From the NCBI GenBank assembly GCA_944392385.1, contig CALXWL010000005.1:1-50274 (forward strand): a stretch of 50,274 nucleotides of DNA, in the 5' to 3' direction. Below, in pieces: positions 35,566-45,475 of this stretch. How positions within the stretch are numbered: position 1 is the stretch's first letter; every line of letters starts with the position of its first letter. Under the pieces are notes generated by a model. That model ran no database searches, was not told the DNA's origin, and saw nothing but the letters and a program-made list of their open reading frames with translations. This DNA is from an uncultured Clostridia bacterium (GTDB taxonomy: Bacteria > Bacillota > Clostridia > TANB77 > CAG-508). The translations under genes and the position numbers were made by a program.

Positions 35566-36418
35566 CAAATTCTTTTGTGTTTATAATTCCATTTATTCCT
35601 ATTAGTCTTCTAATTTTTATGTCGTCATTTTGTATTTGTTTAAATATTTTTGAGTCTTGTTGTTCATACATACTTGCCTCATACATTGTCATTTCATTGA
35701 ATCCTTCTAGTTTGTATTTGCTTGGGATTTCTGTTTCCCAGGATTTTATATTTATTCCTGCAAATTTTTTTAAGTTTATGTTTATGTTTTGTGGTATGTT
35801 TAAAATTATTGCATCTGTTGGTATTTCTAGTTTGTTTACTATTTCTTCTGGGAAATCTATGTTTACTATTATGTCTGAACTTTTCAAATTTGTTTTTATG
35901 TTATTTGATAGTTTTATTAGTATTCCTAATTCATTGTATAAATACTCTACTATTTTCTTAAATTTTTTTATATTGCTTGTAATTATATTTAGTCTTTTTA
36001 TGTTGTGTGCTAACATTATTATTGTTTCTATGTTTACATCATCATTGTCGTTTACAAGAAGTGTTACTTCTCCTGCTTCTATTTTTACATTTTTGTATTC
36101 ATATATTTTTTCTATTACATTACATACTAAAAATCTAGATATTTTTGTTCCATCTAGAATATTTATATTATTACTATATAGTATATTTTTTATGTTTTCA
36201 TTCTGCATTAATTCATTTTCTAGCACTATGTTTTTTATGTTATTATCATATAAATACTTACTTAATTTTTCTGTGACTTTTTCTATCTTTCTTTCTCTGC
36301 TTTTTTTATTTATTGGCAAGTATATTATCTGTTTATTTTCTATTTTTTCTATTCTTAATATGTTTAATATTTTACTCACGAATTTAATTTTTTCTGATTG
36401 TTTAATATATATTATCAT
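35555..36418 (-). CDS. Hypothetical protein, conserved-looking, Rossmann-like middle
   Basis: 287 residues, rich in Ile, Asn and Lys, soluble. No family recognised. Residues about 110-215 alternate hydrophobic strands and helices in the manner of a nucleotide-binding fold (VTLLVNDND, then IETIIMLAHNIKRLNIITSN, and DIIVNID). ATG 36418 has AGGTGAT. Its stop codon lies in the outer arm of the 181-bp palindrome. Confidence 0.7.
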   Translation of the reverse strand: MIIYIKQSEKIKFVSKILNILRIEKIENKQIIYLPINKKSRERKIEKVTEKLSKYLYDNNIKNIVLENELMQNENIKNILYSNNINILDGTKISRFLVCNVIEKIYEYKNVKIEAGEVTLLVNDNDDVNIETIIMLAHNIKRLNIITSNIKKFKKIVEYLYNELGILIKLSNNIKTNLKSSDIIVNIDFPEEIVNKLEIPTDAIILNIPQNININLKKFAGINIKSWETEIPSKYKLEGFNEMTMYEASMYEQQDSKIFKQIQNDDIKIRRLIGINGIINTKEFGYH

Positions 36419-36501
36419 AAATAATCACCTAAGATAATTATATTTATGATAGTATATATTTTAGAACAAGTTTATTTATTTTAGTCTTTCTGGTGTATAA
36501 T

Positions 36502-37542
36502 TTATATGATTTTTCCTCCCCCTAATAAAATGTCGTTATCATAAAATACTACTGATTGTCCTTTTGTTATAGCTCTTTGTGGTTCTTCAAATTCTACTTT
36601 TATTTTGTCTTCCATTGGTATTATTTTTGCTTTTGCAGCTTTTGCCCTATACCTAATTTTTGCATAGCATTTTATTTCTTCTTGTAATTTATCAAACACA
36701 AGCCAGTTTAATCCATTTGCGTATAAGTCTTTACTATATAGCTGTTTTTCTGTACCTACTACTACTTCATTTTTTTCTTTATCTAAATTTACTACATATA
36801 AAGGTTCTTTATGTGATATGCCTAATCCTTTTCTTTGTCCTATCGTATATTTTGTTAATCCTTCATGTTTTCCAAGTATTTGTCCATTTTGTAATACAAT
36901 ATTGCCTGGTTTTTCTTTTATATATTTTTTTAAAAATGATTTGTAATCATCATTTTCAATAAAACATATTTCTTGACTATCTTTTTTATGTGCTATATTC
37001 ATCCCATATTCTTCTGCTATTTTTCTTGTTTCTTGCTTAGTTTTTAAATTTTGTAGTGGAAATAAAATATGTGAAAGTGCTTCTCTTGGTATTCCATATA
37101 AAAAGTAGGTTTGGTCTTTGTTTTCTTCATCTGATTTTTTTATTACATATTGATTAAACTTTTCTGCATATTCTATTTTTGCGTAATGACCTGTTGCTAT
37201 GTAATTGCACCCTAATTCTAAAGCTTTTTTGTACATTAAGCCAAATTTTAAATATTTATTACATTCTACGCATGGGTTTGGTGTTCTTGCATTTTCATAT
37301 TCACATACAAAATTTTGTATTACATCTTTTTTGAATTCTTCTTCAAAGTTTAGCGTATAGTGTTGTATACCTAATTTATCACATACCATTTTTGCATCTG
37401 AATCTGTAGATGTACTGCAGTTATTTTCTTTTTCATATAGTTTCATTGTAATTCCTATTATTTCATATCCTTGTTCTTTCAAAATAATGGCAGCTACACT
37501 ACTATCTACACCACCACTCATTCCTAATAACACTCTTTTCAT
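36502..37542 (-). CDS. mnmA: tRNA-uridine 2-thiolase
   Basis: 346 residues; thiolates U34 of Lys, Glu and Gln tRNAs. P-loop GMSGGVDSSVAA at residue 8, the first catalytic Cys in ARTPNPCVECNKYLKFG, the second in DSQEICFIE, and a C-terminal beta-barrel with YTIGQRKGLGI. Clear full-length gene. Confidence 0.97.
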   Translation of the reverse strand: MKRVLLGMSGGVDSSVAAIILKEQGYEIIGITMKLYEKENNCSTSTDSDAKMVCDKLGIQHYTLNFEEEFKKDVIQNFVCEYENARTPNPCVECNKYLKFGLMYKKALELGCNYIATGHYAKIEYAEKFNQYVIKKSDEENKDQTYFLYGIPREALSHILFPLQNLKTKQETRKIAEEYGMNIAHKKDSQEICFIENDDYKSFLKKYIKEKPGNIVLQNGQILGKHEGLTKYTIGQRKGLGISHKEPLYVVNLDKEKNEVVVGTEKQLYSKDLYANGLNWLVFDKLQEEIKCYAKIRYRAKAAKAKIIPMEDKIKVEFEEPQRAITKGQSVVFYDNDILLGGGKII

Positions 37543-37642
37543 TATTGTTCAGTCCTTTTATTAATATATTAAATCTAAGAATATTTGCTAACACCTATAA
37601 CTTACAATTCTTTTGTAAAAAATAACAATCTTTTAAAATTAA

Positions 37643-38644
37643 TTATTTATTCATACTGGCAAACTTCCAAGCATCTTTGCACATTTCCTCTAGTTTTTTT
37701 TCTGCTTTCCATCCCAATTCTTTTTCTGCTTTACTTGGATCTGCATAACAAGCTGGTATATCTCCTGGTCTTCTTTGACCTATTTTATAATTTACCTTTA
37801 CATTATTTACTTTTTCAAATGTTTCTATTAATTCTAATACAGAATATCCATTTCCTGTTCCTAAATTATATATTTTTATTCCTTGACATTCTCTTATTTT
37901 ATCCAATGCTTTTAGATGTCCTTTAGCTAGATCTACAACATGTATATAATCTCTTATTCCTGTTCCATCTGGTGTTGGATAATCATCTCCATATACCGTT
38001 AATTCTTTATATTTTCCTTTTGCAACCCCCATTATATATGGCATTATATTGTTTGGTATTCCATTTGGTACTTCTCCAATCAATCCACTTTCATGTGCTC
38101 CTATAGGATTAAAGTATCTTAGAATTGCAATTCTAAATTCTTTATCTGCTATTGCCACATCTTGCAAAATTTGTTCTATCATCAATTTTGTACTTCCATA
38201 TGGATTTGTTGTTGATAATGGGAAATCTTCTTTTATCGGTAGTCTTTTTGGATTTCCATACACTGTAGCAGATGAACTAAACACTATTTTTTTGCAATTA
38301 TATTCTTTCATTAATTTTAATAATATCAATGTCCCTGTTATATTATTATGATAATATTCTATTGGTTTTGAAACTGACTCACCTACTGCTTTTAATCCTG
38401 CAAAATGTATAACTGACTCAATTTCATTTTTTTCAAATATTTTTCTTAAATTTTCTTCATCTAATATATCTACTTCGTAAAATTCAAAATCTTTATTAGT
38501 TATTTGTTTTATTTTATCTAAAACTTCTGGTGAACTATTCGAAAAATTATCTACTATAACTATTTCCTCCCCCCTGTTTAATAATTCAACCACTGTATGG
38601 CTACCTATATAGCCAGCTCCTCCTGTTACTAAAATTCTGCCCAT
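37643..38644 (-). CDS. galE: UDP-glucose 4-epimerase
   Basis: 333 residues, extended short-chain dehydrogenase fold. NAD motif VTGGAGYIGSH, then VIHFAGLKAVGES, FSSSATVYGNP with the catalytic Ser/Thr, and NPYGSTKLMIEQ with Y-x-x-x-K. Interconverts UDP-Glc and UDP-Gal for surface polysaccharides. GGGAGG ribosome site. Confidence 0.96.
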   Translation of the reverse strand: MGRILVTGGAGYIGSHTVVELLNRGEEIVIVDNFSNSSPEVLDKIKQITNKDFEFYEVDILDEENLRKIFEKNEIESVIHFAGLKAVGESVSKPIEYYHNNITGTLILLKLMKEYNCKKIVFSSSATVYGNPKRLPIKEDFPLSTTNPYGSTKLMIEQILQDVAIADKEFRIAILRYFNPIGAHESGLIGEVPNGIPNNIMPYIMGVAKGKYKELTVYGDDYPTPDGTGIRDYIHVVDLAKGHLKALDKIRECQGIKIYNLGTGNGYSVLELIETFEKVNNVKVNYKIGQRRPGDIPACYADPSKAEKELGWKAEKKLEEMCKDAWKFASMNK

Positions 38645-38685
38645 AAAAAACCTCCCTAAAACCTTTCTAACCTCTAACTTCTACC

Positions 38686-39219
38686 TCAATATATTTCTTT
38701 ATATATTTTGTAGTTTTGTAATATTTTTTTTACATAATTTTTTGTTTCTGGAAATGGTATGCTTTCTATATCATTACCTTGTTCATCTATAATTCCTTGT
38801 TCTATCCAATTGTCTACATTTCCCATTCCTGCATTGTATGCAATTATTGCTAAGTTATAATTATCATATTTTTGGAGTAAACTTTTAAAATACTTTACTC
38901 CTATTTCTATATTTATTTCTGGTTCATACAGCTTTTCTTCTGTAATTTCAACCGATTTCATTTTTGCTCCCATTTCTTGTGCAGTAGATAACATTACTTG
39001 CATTAATCCTATGGCATTACTATTTGACTTTGCATTTTCATTAAAATTGCTTTCTGCTTTTATAATACTATATATTAACAATGGATCTAAATCACATTCT
39101 TGTGCATATTTTTCAACATATTCTGCATATTTTTGCGGATATATTATTGGTAAAATTTGTATTTTTAGCAATAGCATTATTAATATTATTATTATAAATA
39201 TTATTATTAATTTTTTCAA
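38686..39219 (-). CDS. Lytic transglycosylase (SLT domain)
   Basis: 177 residues from a TTG start with AGGAG upstream. An N-terminal signal anchor (IIIFIIIILIMLLLKIQILP) is followed by an SLT domain with the catalytic Glu in YSIIKAESNFNENAKSNSNA, then GLMQVMLSTA, and YNLAIIAYNAGMGNVD. Cleaves peptidoglycan outside the membrane. Length typical for the short clostridial members. Confidence 0.93.
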   Translation of the reverse strand: MKKLIIIFIIIILIMLLLKIQILPIIYPQKYAEYVEKYAQECDLDPLLIYSIIKAESNFNENAKSNSNAIGLMQVMLSTAQEMGAKMKSVEITEEKLYEPEINIEIGVKYFKSLLQKYDNYNLAIIAYNAGMGNVDNWIEQGIIDEQGNDIESIPFPETKNYVKKILQNYKIYKEIY

Positions 39220-39265
39220 TACTTTTCTCCTTTGATTTTTTATTAAAATTGTTTACTTATACCTT

Positions 39266-41938
39266 TTATTTTGCATCATATAAATTTTTTCCTTCTTCTA
39301 TATCTATTTTTAAAGGTATTTTCAATTCTATTACATTTTCCATCTCTTGTTTTAATAATTTTTCTAATTCTTCCTTTTCTTCTGGATAAGCTTCTATTAG
39401 CAATTCATCATGTACTTGCAATATTATTTTTGATTTTAATTTTTGCTCATTTAGTTTATTATATATATTTATCATTGCTAATTTCATTATATCTGCTGCT
39501 GTGCCTTGTATTGGAGTATTCATTGCTATTCTATTTCCGAATTGTCTTACCATATAATTATTTGAGTTTATTTCTGGAACATATCTTCTTCTATGGAATA
39601 ATGTTTCTACATATCCTTGTTCTTTTGCTGTTTTTACTATATCTTCCATAAATTGTTTTATTCCTTCATATTTTTCTAAATATTGTTCTATATATTGTTT
39701 TGCCTCTTTCCTTGGTATTCCTATTTGTTCTGCTAGTCCAAAATCTGTTATTCCATATACAATTCCGAAGTTTACTGCTTTTGCTCTGCTTCTTTGTTTT
39801 TTGTTTACTTTTTCAATTGGTATATTGAATACTTTTGAGGCTACTTGCATGTGTATATCTTCATCATTTTTGAATGCTTCTATCATATTCTTATCATTTG
39901 AAATATGTGCAAGTACTCTTAGTTCTATTTGTGAATAGTCAGCATCTATAAATATTTTTCCTTTTTCTGGTTTAAATACTTTTCTTAAATTTTTTCCTAG
40001 TTCGTATCTTGTTGGTATGTTTTGCAAGTTTGGGTCTGTTGAGCTTATTCGCCCTGTTGCTGCAACTGTTTGGTGGAAACTTGAATGTATTTTATTTGTT
40101 TTACTATTTATATATGGTATTAGTCCATCTACATAAGTAGAATTTAATCTTACTATTTGCCTGTATTCTAAAAGTTTTTCTATTATTGGATGTGTGTTTT
40201 TTAGTTTTTCTAATATTTCTACTCCTGTTGAATATCCTGTTTTATTCTTTTTTGCCATTGGTAACTTAAGCTTTTCAAACAATACTTCTCCTAGTTGTTT
40301 TGGAGAATTAATGTTGAATTCTTCACCTGCAAGTTCATATATTTGTTTTGTTAGTTCATCTATTTTATTTTTTAGTTCATTTCCAAATTCTAGTAATTTT
40401 TTCTTGTCTACATATATTCCTTGATATTGCATATCTGCTAATACTTCTGTTAATGGCATTTCTATTGTTTCAAATAATTTTAATGTGTCTGTTTCTTGCA
40501 TTTTTTTAGTTAATTCATAATATAATTTATTCATTAGGTATACATATATATAATTTTTTTTATTTGTTTTGCTTTCTTCTTTTTCATTGTCTTCAAAAAG
40601 AGTTAATTGTTTTTCTTCTGGCTCGTTGTTTTTTAAATATGTTGCTACATCTATTTTTAAGTATTCTTCTGATAAATATTCTAATGTATATTTATTGATA
40701 TTTGAATTTAATATATATCCTGCTATTTCTATGTCAAACATTAGATTTTTTGGTTCTATACCTATTTGTTTTAATAATATATAGTCTTTTTTTTGCTTAT
40801 ATCCTATTTTTAATATTTCTTTATTTTGAAATATATCTTTTAATATTTGGGCATCCTTTATTAGATATGCTTTGCTTTGCTTTTCTGAATATACTGTTAC
40901 TCCTTCTATTGTTTTATTTAGTATGCCATATCCTTCTTGTTTTTTTTCTATCATATAATAAAATATTTTTTTGTTACCTATTATTTCTTGTTTTAAATTT
41001 TGTTCTTGTTCTTTATCTAATTCTTCACATTCCACATTTATTTCTTGAGATGTAACTTGTTCTTTTTCAAGATTAAATCTTTCTATAAATCTATTGAATC
41101 TTAGTTTTGTAAATATTTCTACTACTTTTTGTTTGTCCCATTCTACTATTTTCATGTCTTCTAAGTTTTTATCTATTGGTGCTTTAGTATCAATTGTTCC
41201 TAGTGTTCTTGATAGATATGCTTGTTTTTCATTTTGTTCTAGTTTTTCTCTTAACTTTCCTTTTATTTTACTAATATTTTTGTATATTGCTTCTATACTT
41301 CTATATTCTTTTATAAGATTTATTGCTGTTTTTTCTCCTATGCCTGGTACTCCTGGTATGTTATCTGATGAATCTCCTGCTAATCCTTTTACTTCTATTA
41401 GTTTTTGAGGTGGCAACTCATATTTTTCCATTACTTTTTCTACTGTAAAATCTTCTGTTTCGGTTTTGCCTTGTTTGGTATGAGGTATTCTTACTTTTAT
41501 ATGCTCATCTATTAATTGAAAGCTATCTCTATCTCCTGTTAAAATTGTTACTTCTAGATTTTTTCTTTGTGCCCATTTTGCAAGTGTGCCTAATATATCA
41601 TCCGCTTCATAGCCTTCTTTTTCTATCACTTTTATATGCATTGCTTCTAGAATTTCTTTTAATATTGGCATTTGACTTGCTAACTCATTTGGCATTCCTT
41701 TTCTGTTTGCTTTGTATTCAGCATACAGTTTATGCCTATGTGTTGGAGCTTTTAGGTCAAATGTTACTACCATGTATTCTGGTTTTATATCTTCTATTAT
41801 TTTAAACATTATGCTTAAGAAACCATAAATGGCATTTGTATATGTTCCATCTTCTGTCATCATCATTTTGCTTGTCATTGTTCCATAAAATGCCCTATTT
41901 AGTATACTGTTTCCATCTATTAAAACTATGTTTTCCAA
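39266..41938 (-). CDS. polA: DNA polymerase I
   Basis: 890 residues; TTG start behind GGAGGT. A 5'-nuclease domain (about 1-290; GNSILNRAFYG, EGYEADDILG, GLAGDSSDNIPGVPGIG), a 3'-5' exonuclease-like domain (about 300-480) without the D-x-E motif and so probably inactive, and a polymerase domain with motif A DADYSQIELRVLAHIS, motif B RSRAKAVNFGIVYG and motif C QVHDELLIEA. In nearly 2.7 kb there is no in-frame CGG, although several out-of-frame CGG trinucleotides occur. Confidence 0.97.
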   Translation of the reverse strand: MENIVLIDGNSILNRAFYGTMTSKMMMTEDGTYTNAIYGFLSIMFKIIEDIKPEYMVVTFDLKAPTHRHKLYAEYKANRKGMPNELASQMPILKEILEAMHIKVIEKEGYEADDILGTLAKWAQRKNLEVTILTGDRDSFQLIDEHIKVRIPHTKQGKTETEDFTVEKVMEKYELPPQKLIEVKGLAGDSSDNIPGVPGIGEKTAINLIKEYRSIEAIYKNISKIKGKLREKLEQNEKQAYLSRTLGTIDTKAPIDKNLEDMKIVEWDKQKVVEIFTKLRFNRFIERFNLEKEQVTSQEINVECEELDKEQEQNLKQEIIGNKKIFYYMIEKKQEGYGILNKTIEGVTVYSEKQSKAYLIKDAQILKDIFQNKEILKIGYKQKKDYILLKQIGIEPKNLMFDIEIAGYILNSNINKYTLEYLSEEYLKIDVATYLKNNEPEEKQLTLFEDNEKEESKTNKKNYIYVYLMNKLYYELTKKMQETDTLKLFETIEMPLTEVLADMQYQGIYVDKKKLLEFGNELKNKIDELTKQIYELAGEEFNINSPKQLGEVLFEKLKLPMAKKNKTGYSTGVEILEKLKNTHPIIEKLLEYRQIVRLNSTYVDGLIPYINSKTNKIHSSFHQTVAATGRISSTDPNLQNIPTRYELGKNLRKVFKPEKGKIFIDADYSQIELRVLAHISNDKNMIEAFKNDEDIHMQVASKVFNIPIEKVNKKQRSRAKAVNFGIVYGITDFGLAEQIGIPRKEAKQYIEQYLEKYEGIKQFMEDIVKTAKEQGYVETLFHRRRYVPEINSNNYMVRQFGNRIAMNTPIQGTAADIMKLAMINIYNKLNEQKLKSKIILQVHDELLIEAYPEEKEELEKLLKQEMENVIELKIPLKIDIEEGKNLYDAK

Positions 41939-42030
41939 AGTTTTACCTCCTTTTACTATAAGTATATTTAAGTGTGTTTTATATTTTTTTATTACATAAA
42001 AAGATAATATAAGAATATTATATTTGTTTT

Positions 42031-43150
42031 TTAATGTACTGATAATATTCCTAAATCTGATACAAGATTTGATGTATTGTATAAAAATAATATTTCTGTA
42101 ATATTATTTTTAATAGTATATTCTGTTAAAGATGCTTTATAGTATCTTGGGTCTATAAAATGTATTTCTTCATAGTTTTGACATATAAATTGTGCCATTA
42201 TATGTGCATAAGAGTCTTTAATTACAAGTAATTTTTTTCCATTTTCCACATTTGTTTTTACTACAACCTTTGCATTATTCCCATTTAGGAAGAATGAATA
42301 TTTATCTTTTTTATCTAGATATTCTGTATTAAATATACTTTTAGTTGTTTCATTATCATATTCAGCACTTTTTATTTCTGAATTTTTTTGATTTATATAT
42401 ATTTCTATTATGTCTTTTTCTTGATTTGGTATTTGTGCTTTTGAATCAAATGTTCCTAAAAATTTTGTTGATACTGTCTTTCTTTCAAAATTGCTTAATT
42501 TTTCTGCTTCTATATTTGCTACTGAGCAATATTTCATATATGCTAAGTATGCTCCAAAACTAGTCATATGATGATCTGTTTTAAAGTATATATATTCATC
42601 TTTGTTTTCTATTAATATGTCTGTTACATTTACTGTTTTTATTTTATCATCTAATTTGCTATAAAATTCATTTATTATCTGCTCTTGATTATATGTTGTT
42701 ACATTGTCTGGTAATTTATCTTGATTTATATATATTGAATTTGGTATTAGCATAAAATATACTGGTAATTCTATATTGTTTGCAAATTCGTTAGCTATGT
42801 TTGCAACTTTTAATAAATGTTCTTTTTCATTTTCAGTATATTTAAACTTTTCAAATAGGTATCCGTCTTTTCCTATATATACTTCATTAATTTCTTGTTT
42901 GCCGAAGTAATATTTCTACTTCTGATTTTATTTTTATCCATTGATTTCTAAATATAAAATGGTCATTTATATATGTGTCCATTTTTTCTTGATAAGTTCC
43001 ATCTAATAGTTCTTCTATACTAAAGGTTGGTAATTTTGCTAAATATCTATTTTCTTGTTCTGAAAATACTTCATTTTTTACTGCAAAATTTAGTACTATT
43101 AATGTTATCCATACAAACATAAATATTGTAAAAAATATTTTATTTTTCAT
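42031..43150 (-). CDS. DHHW family (AlgX/AlgJ-like) protein, read through a CGGC +1 site
   Basis: About 372 residues. The N-terminus MKNKIFFTIFMFVWITLIVL is a membrane anchor, followed by FSEQENRYLAKLPTFS and DTYINDHFIFRNQWIKIKSEVEILL. An in-frame CGG appears at 42904, with TAA four codons later. The +1 frame continues GKQEINEVYIGKDGYLFEKF, then YFMLIPNSIYINQDKLP, the motif FKTDHHMTSFGAYLAY and the C-terminal VIKDSYAHIMAQFI. 'G-K-x-E-x-x-x-V-Y-I-G-K-D-G-Y-L' is the normal family text, so CGGC supplies Gly 83. It follows the MBOAT gene and probably O-acetylates a surface polymer with it. Confidence 0.85.
42901..42904 (-). other. CGGC quadruplet / +1 recoding site in the DHHW gene
   Basis: Coding strand ATA-TTA-CTT-CGGC-AAA-CAA-GAA. 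The family has Leu-Gly-Lys here. The zero frame ends at TAA four codons on. Confidence 0.85.
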
Positions 43151-43211
43151 TTTTATTTTTCCCTTTCTTAATCTTAATAACTTCTAATGATTAGTTTCAT
43201 TTTTTTACTTT

Positions 43212-44619
43212 TTAAAATCTAAAATATAAAAATGGATTATATGAATCACTTACTAAACTCGCTGTACTTAAAAGTAGTATTCCTATATACACAAATGTAA
43301 TGAGTATGCTTCTTATGTTTGATTGTTTTTCTTCTATCTTTTTAAATATTTTTGATATTAATGGTGTTGATAATATTATACCTATTACTATTATTATAAA
43401 GTAATTTTTTAAATAATATAGTCCTTCTGCATTTATTATGTTTGTTTCATTAAAGTGGAACATTGTTAATAAATAATTCTTTACTGTTGTTAAATCTTCA
43501 AATGCAAATATTACCCAACTTATTAGGACAATGAACATTGTATAAATATTGGCTATCCATTTTGGTATTTTTTCTAATAATTTTAATAATACTATTTTTT
43601 CTATTATTAAAATTATTCCAAAAAATAATCCCCATATTACAAAATTCCATGAAGCTCCATGCCATAAACCTGTAAGGAACCATACTATTAATATGTTCCT
43701 AATTTGTTTTGGAAAGCCTTTTCTATTTCCTCCAAGTGGAATATATATATAGTCTCTAAACCAACTTCCTAATGTTATATGCCATCTACGCCAAAATTCA
43801 GTAATACTTTTTGATATATATGGATAATTAAAGTTTTCATCAAAATCCATACCAAATATATTAGCAAGCCCTATTGCCATATCTGAATATCCACTAAAAT
43901 CGAAGTATATTTGAAGTGCAAATGCAATTATACCAACCCATGAAAGCAATGTTGACATTTCTGAGTATCCGCCCAATTTCTATTGTGTGCCACAATGCTC
44001 CAACATTGTTTGCAATTAGTACTTTTTTGCCTAGACCTACAATAAATCTTCTCATTCCTTTTGAAAAATTATCTATACTAATTTTCTTTGTTTCTAATTC
44101 TTCATCAACTGTTTCATATCTTACTATTGGTCCTGCAATTATTTGTGGGAATAATGTTGTATATGTTAGGTAGTTATAAAAACTTTTTTCACATTTTACT
44201 TTTCCTCTATATACATCTATTATGTATGATAATGACTGAAATGTATTAAATGAAACACCTATTGGCAAAGGTATATTTAGTAGTGGAATTTGTGTGTTTA
44301 ATACTGCATTTATATTGGTTATAATGAAATCAGCATATTTGAAGAATATTAATATTAATAAATTAACTCCTACATCTATAAATAAATATAATCTTTGTTT
44401 GCTTCTATTTTCTTGATTTCTATCAATACCTTTTCCACAATTAAAGTCCATTATTGCTAATATTAGCATTATAAATATATATCTTATTTCTCCCCATGCA
44501 AAGAAAATAAGACTAGCTAATATCATTACAGCATTTTTTAATTTTTTGGGAACTACAAAATAAATTAATAACATTATAGGTAAAAAAATATATAAAAAAA
44601 CTATACTACTAAAAACCAT
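43212..44619 (-). CDS. MBOAT family O-acyltransferase, read through a CGGA +1 site
   Basis: About 468 residues, multi-pass, of the AlgI/DltB type that moves acyl groups across the membrane to polysaccharide. From ATG 44619, MVFSSIVFLYIFLPI leads to NIPLPIGVSFNTFQSLSYIIDVYRGK, LFPQIIAGPIVRY and LGKKVLIANNVGALWHTIEIG. An in-frame CGG follows at 43971. One base later comes GYSEMSTLLSWVG, YFDFSGYSDMAIGL, FWRRWHITLGSWFRDYIYIPLGGNRKG and the catalytic His in TGLWHGASWNF. The start is fixed by an in-frame TAA directly before it; the ribosome site is 16 bases away and a seven-codon frame lies between. Confidence 0.9.
43968..43971 (-). other. CGGA quadruplet / +1 recoding site in the MBOAT gene
   Basis: Coding strand GAA-ATT-GGG-CGGA-TAC-TCA. 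The family typically has a Gly-Gly-Tyr or Gly-x-Tyr here. Residue 217. Confidence 0.85.
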
Positions 44620-44669
44620 TTAAATAAAACATATGCTCCTTCCTATAATTTTCATTTTTTCAATAAATA

Positions 44670-44697
44670 TAGCCTCCAAACTACTATTTAGAGACTA
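44670..44697 (-). terminator. Hairpin between the DUF4358 and MBOAT genes
   Basis: TAGTCTCTAAA and TTTGGAGGCTA pair (with wobbles) around TAGTAG, followed by TATATTTATT on minus. A weak terminator or attenuator. Confidence 0.45.
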
Positions 44698-44712
44698 TCA
44701 TTTATACTTAAA

Positions 44713-45195
44713 TTATTTTGTAATTTCTTGTTCTAGTGTTTCTGCATTTTCTGCAATAATCATATAAACAGTATTTCCAACAATTCCCATTCTTCTATTT
44801 TGAACTAATTCATATTGTTCTGGTAAATACATACTCCATTGTTCTTCGTATTGCTTTGCATATTTATCTAGTTCAGCCTTAACAGTATCTGCTGTTCCAT
44901 CTTTTGCTTGAATTAATATATACATAGATGCTTGAACATTCATCATAGGCATTTTCCCAACCACTTTTTCTACATTTTCTGTATTAATTCCATATACTGA
45001 ATCTAATTGTTCGATTGTAATATCAATTGTAGACATTTCATTAAATGGATTTGTATTAGAAAATGTTTGTCCAATAGCATCAATATCTAATGTTTTTTCC
45101 TCTTCTTTTTTGTTACTGAAAATGAAGTAAGCTCCTAGTATAAGTATTGCAATCACAAGTATTACAATTATTGATATTAAAATATTTTTCTTCAT
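44713..45195 (-). CDS. DUF4358 domain protein, membrane-anchored
   Basis: 160 residues from ATG 45195 (AAAGGAGG upstream; the longer open frame is rejected). Signal anchor ILISIIVILVIAILILGAYF, then a short linker and a DUF4358-type domain: TLDIDAIG, LDSVYGINTENVEKVVG, ILIQAKDGTADTVKAELDKY and YLPEQYELVQNRRMGIVGNTVYMIIAE. Function unknown. Often found near MBOAT/DHHW genes in clostridia, as here. Confidence 0.82.
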   Translation of the reverse strand: MKKNILISIIVILVIAILILGAYFIFSNKKEEEKTLDIDAIGQTFSNTNPFNEMSTIDITIEQLDSVYGINTENVEKVVGKMPMMNVQASMYILIQAKDGTADTVKAELDKYAKQYEEQWSMYLPEQYELVQNRRMGIVGNTVYMIIAENAETLEQEITK

Positions 45196-45268
45196 TATTT
45201 TTCCTCCTTTTCTTTTTCTAACATATTTTAACATATAGGAAATAAAATATCAACTATTTTACATTTTT

Positions 45269-45475
45269 TTAAACTATTTCTTTTACAGTGAATCCTGCTT
45301 CTTCTATAACTTTTTTTATTTTATCATTATCTATTTCTTTTTCTTCTTCTATTATTGCTTTTTTGTTTTCTAAGTTTACGTCTGCATTTATAACTCCATC
45401 TATGGATTTTAAAGCTTTTTCTACTGTCATTTTACAATGGTTACATTGCATTCCTTCAATTGTTATTGTTTTCAT
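45269..45475 (-). CDS. copZ: Possible internal CopZ-like copper chaperone made from the copA frame
   Basis: The last 68 codons of the copA frame form a full HMA domain: [19 protein letters not shown] with the C-x-x-C copper site, ending GFTVKEIV. A good ribosome site, GAGGTG, lies six bases before the ATG at 45475, inside the copA reading frame. The length equals free CopZ. It can be made as a separate chaperone by internal initiation, as the tail of the ATPase, or as both. Confidence 0.6.
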   Translation of the reverse strand: MKTITIEGMQCNHCKMTVEKALKSIDGVINADVNLENKKAIIEEEKEIDNDKIKKVIEEAGFTVKEIV

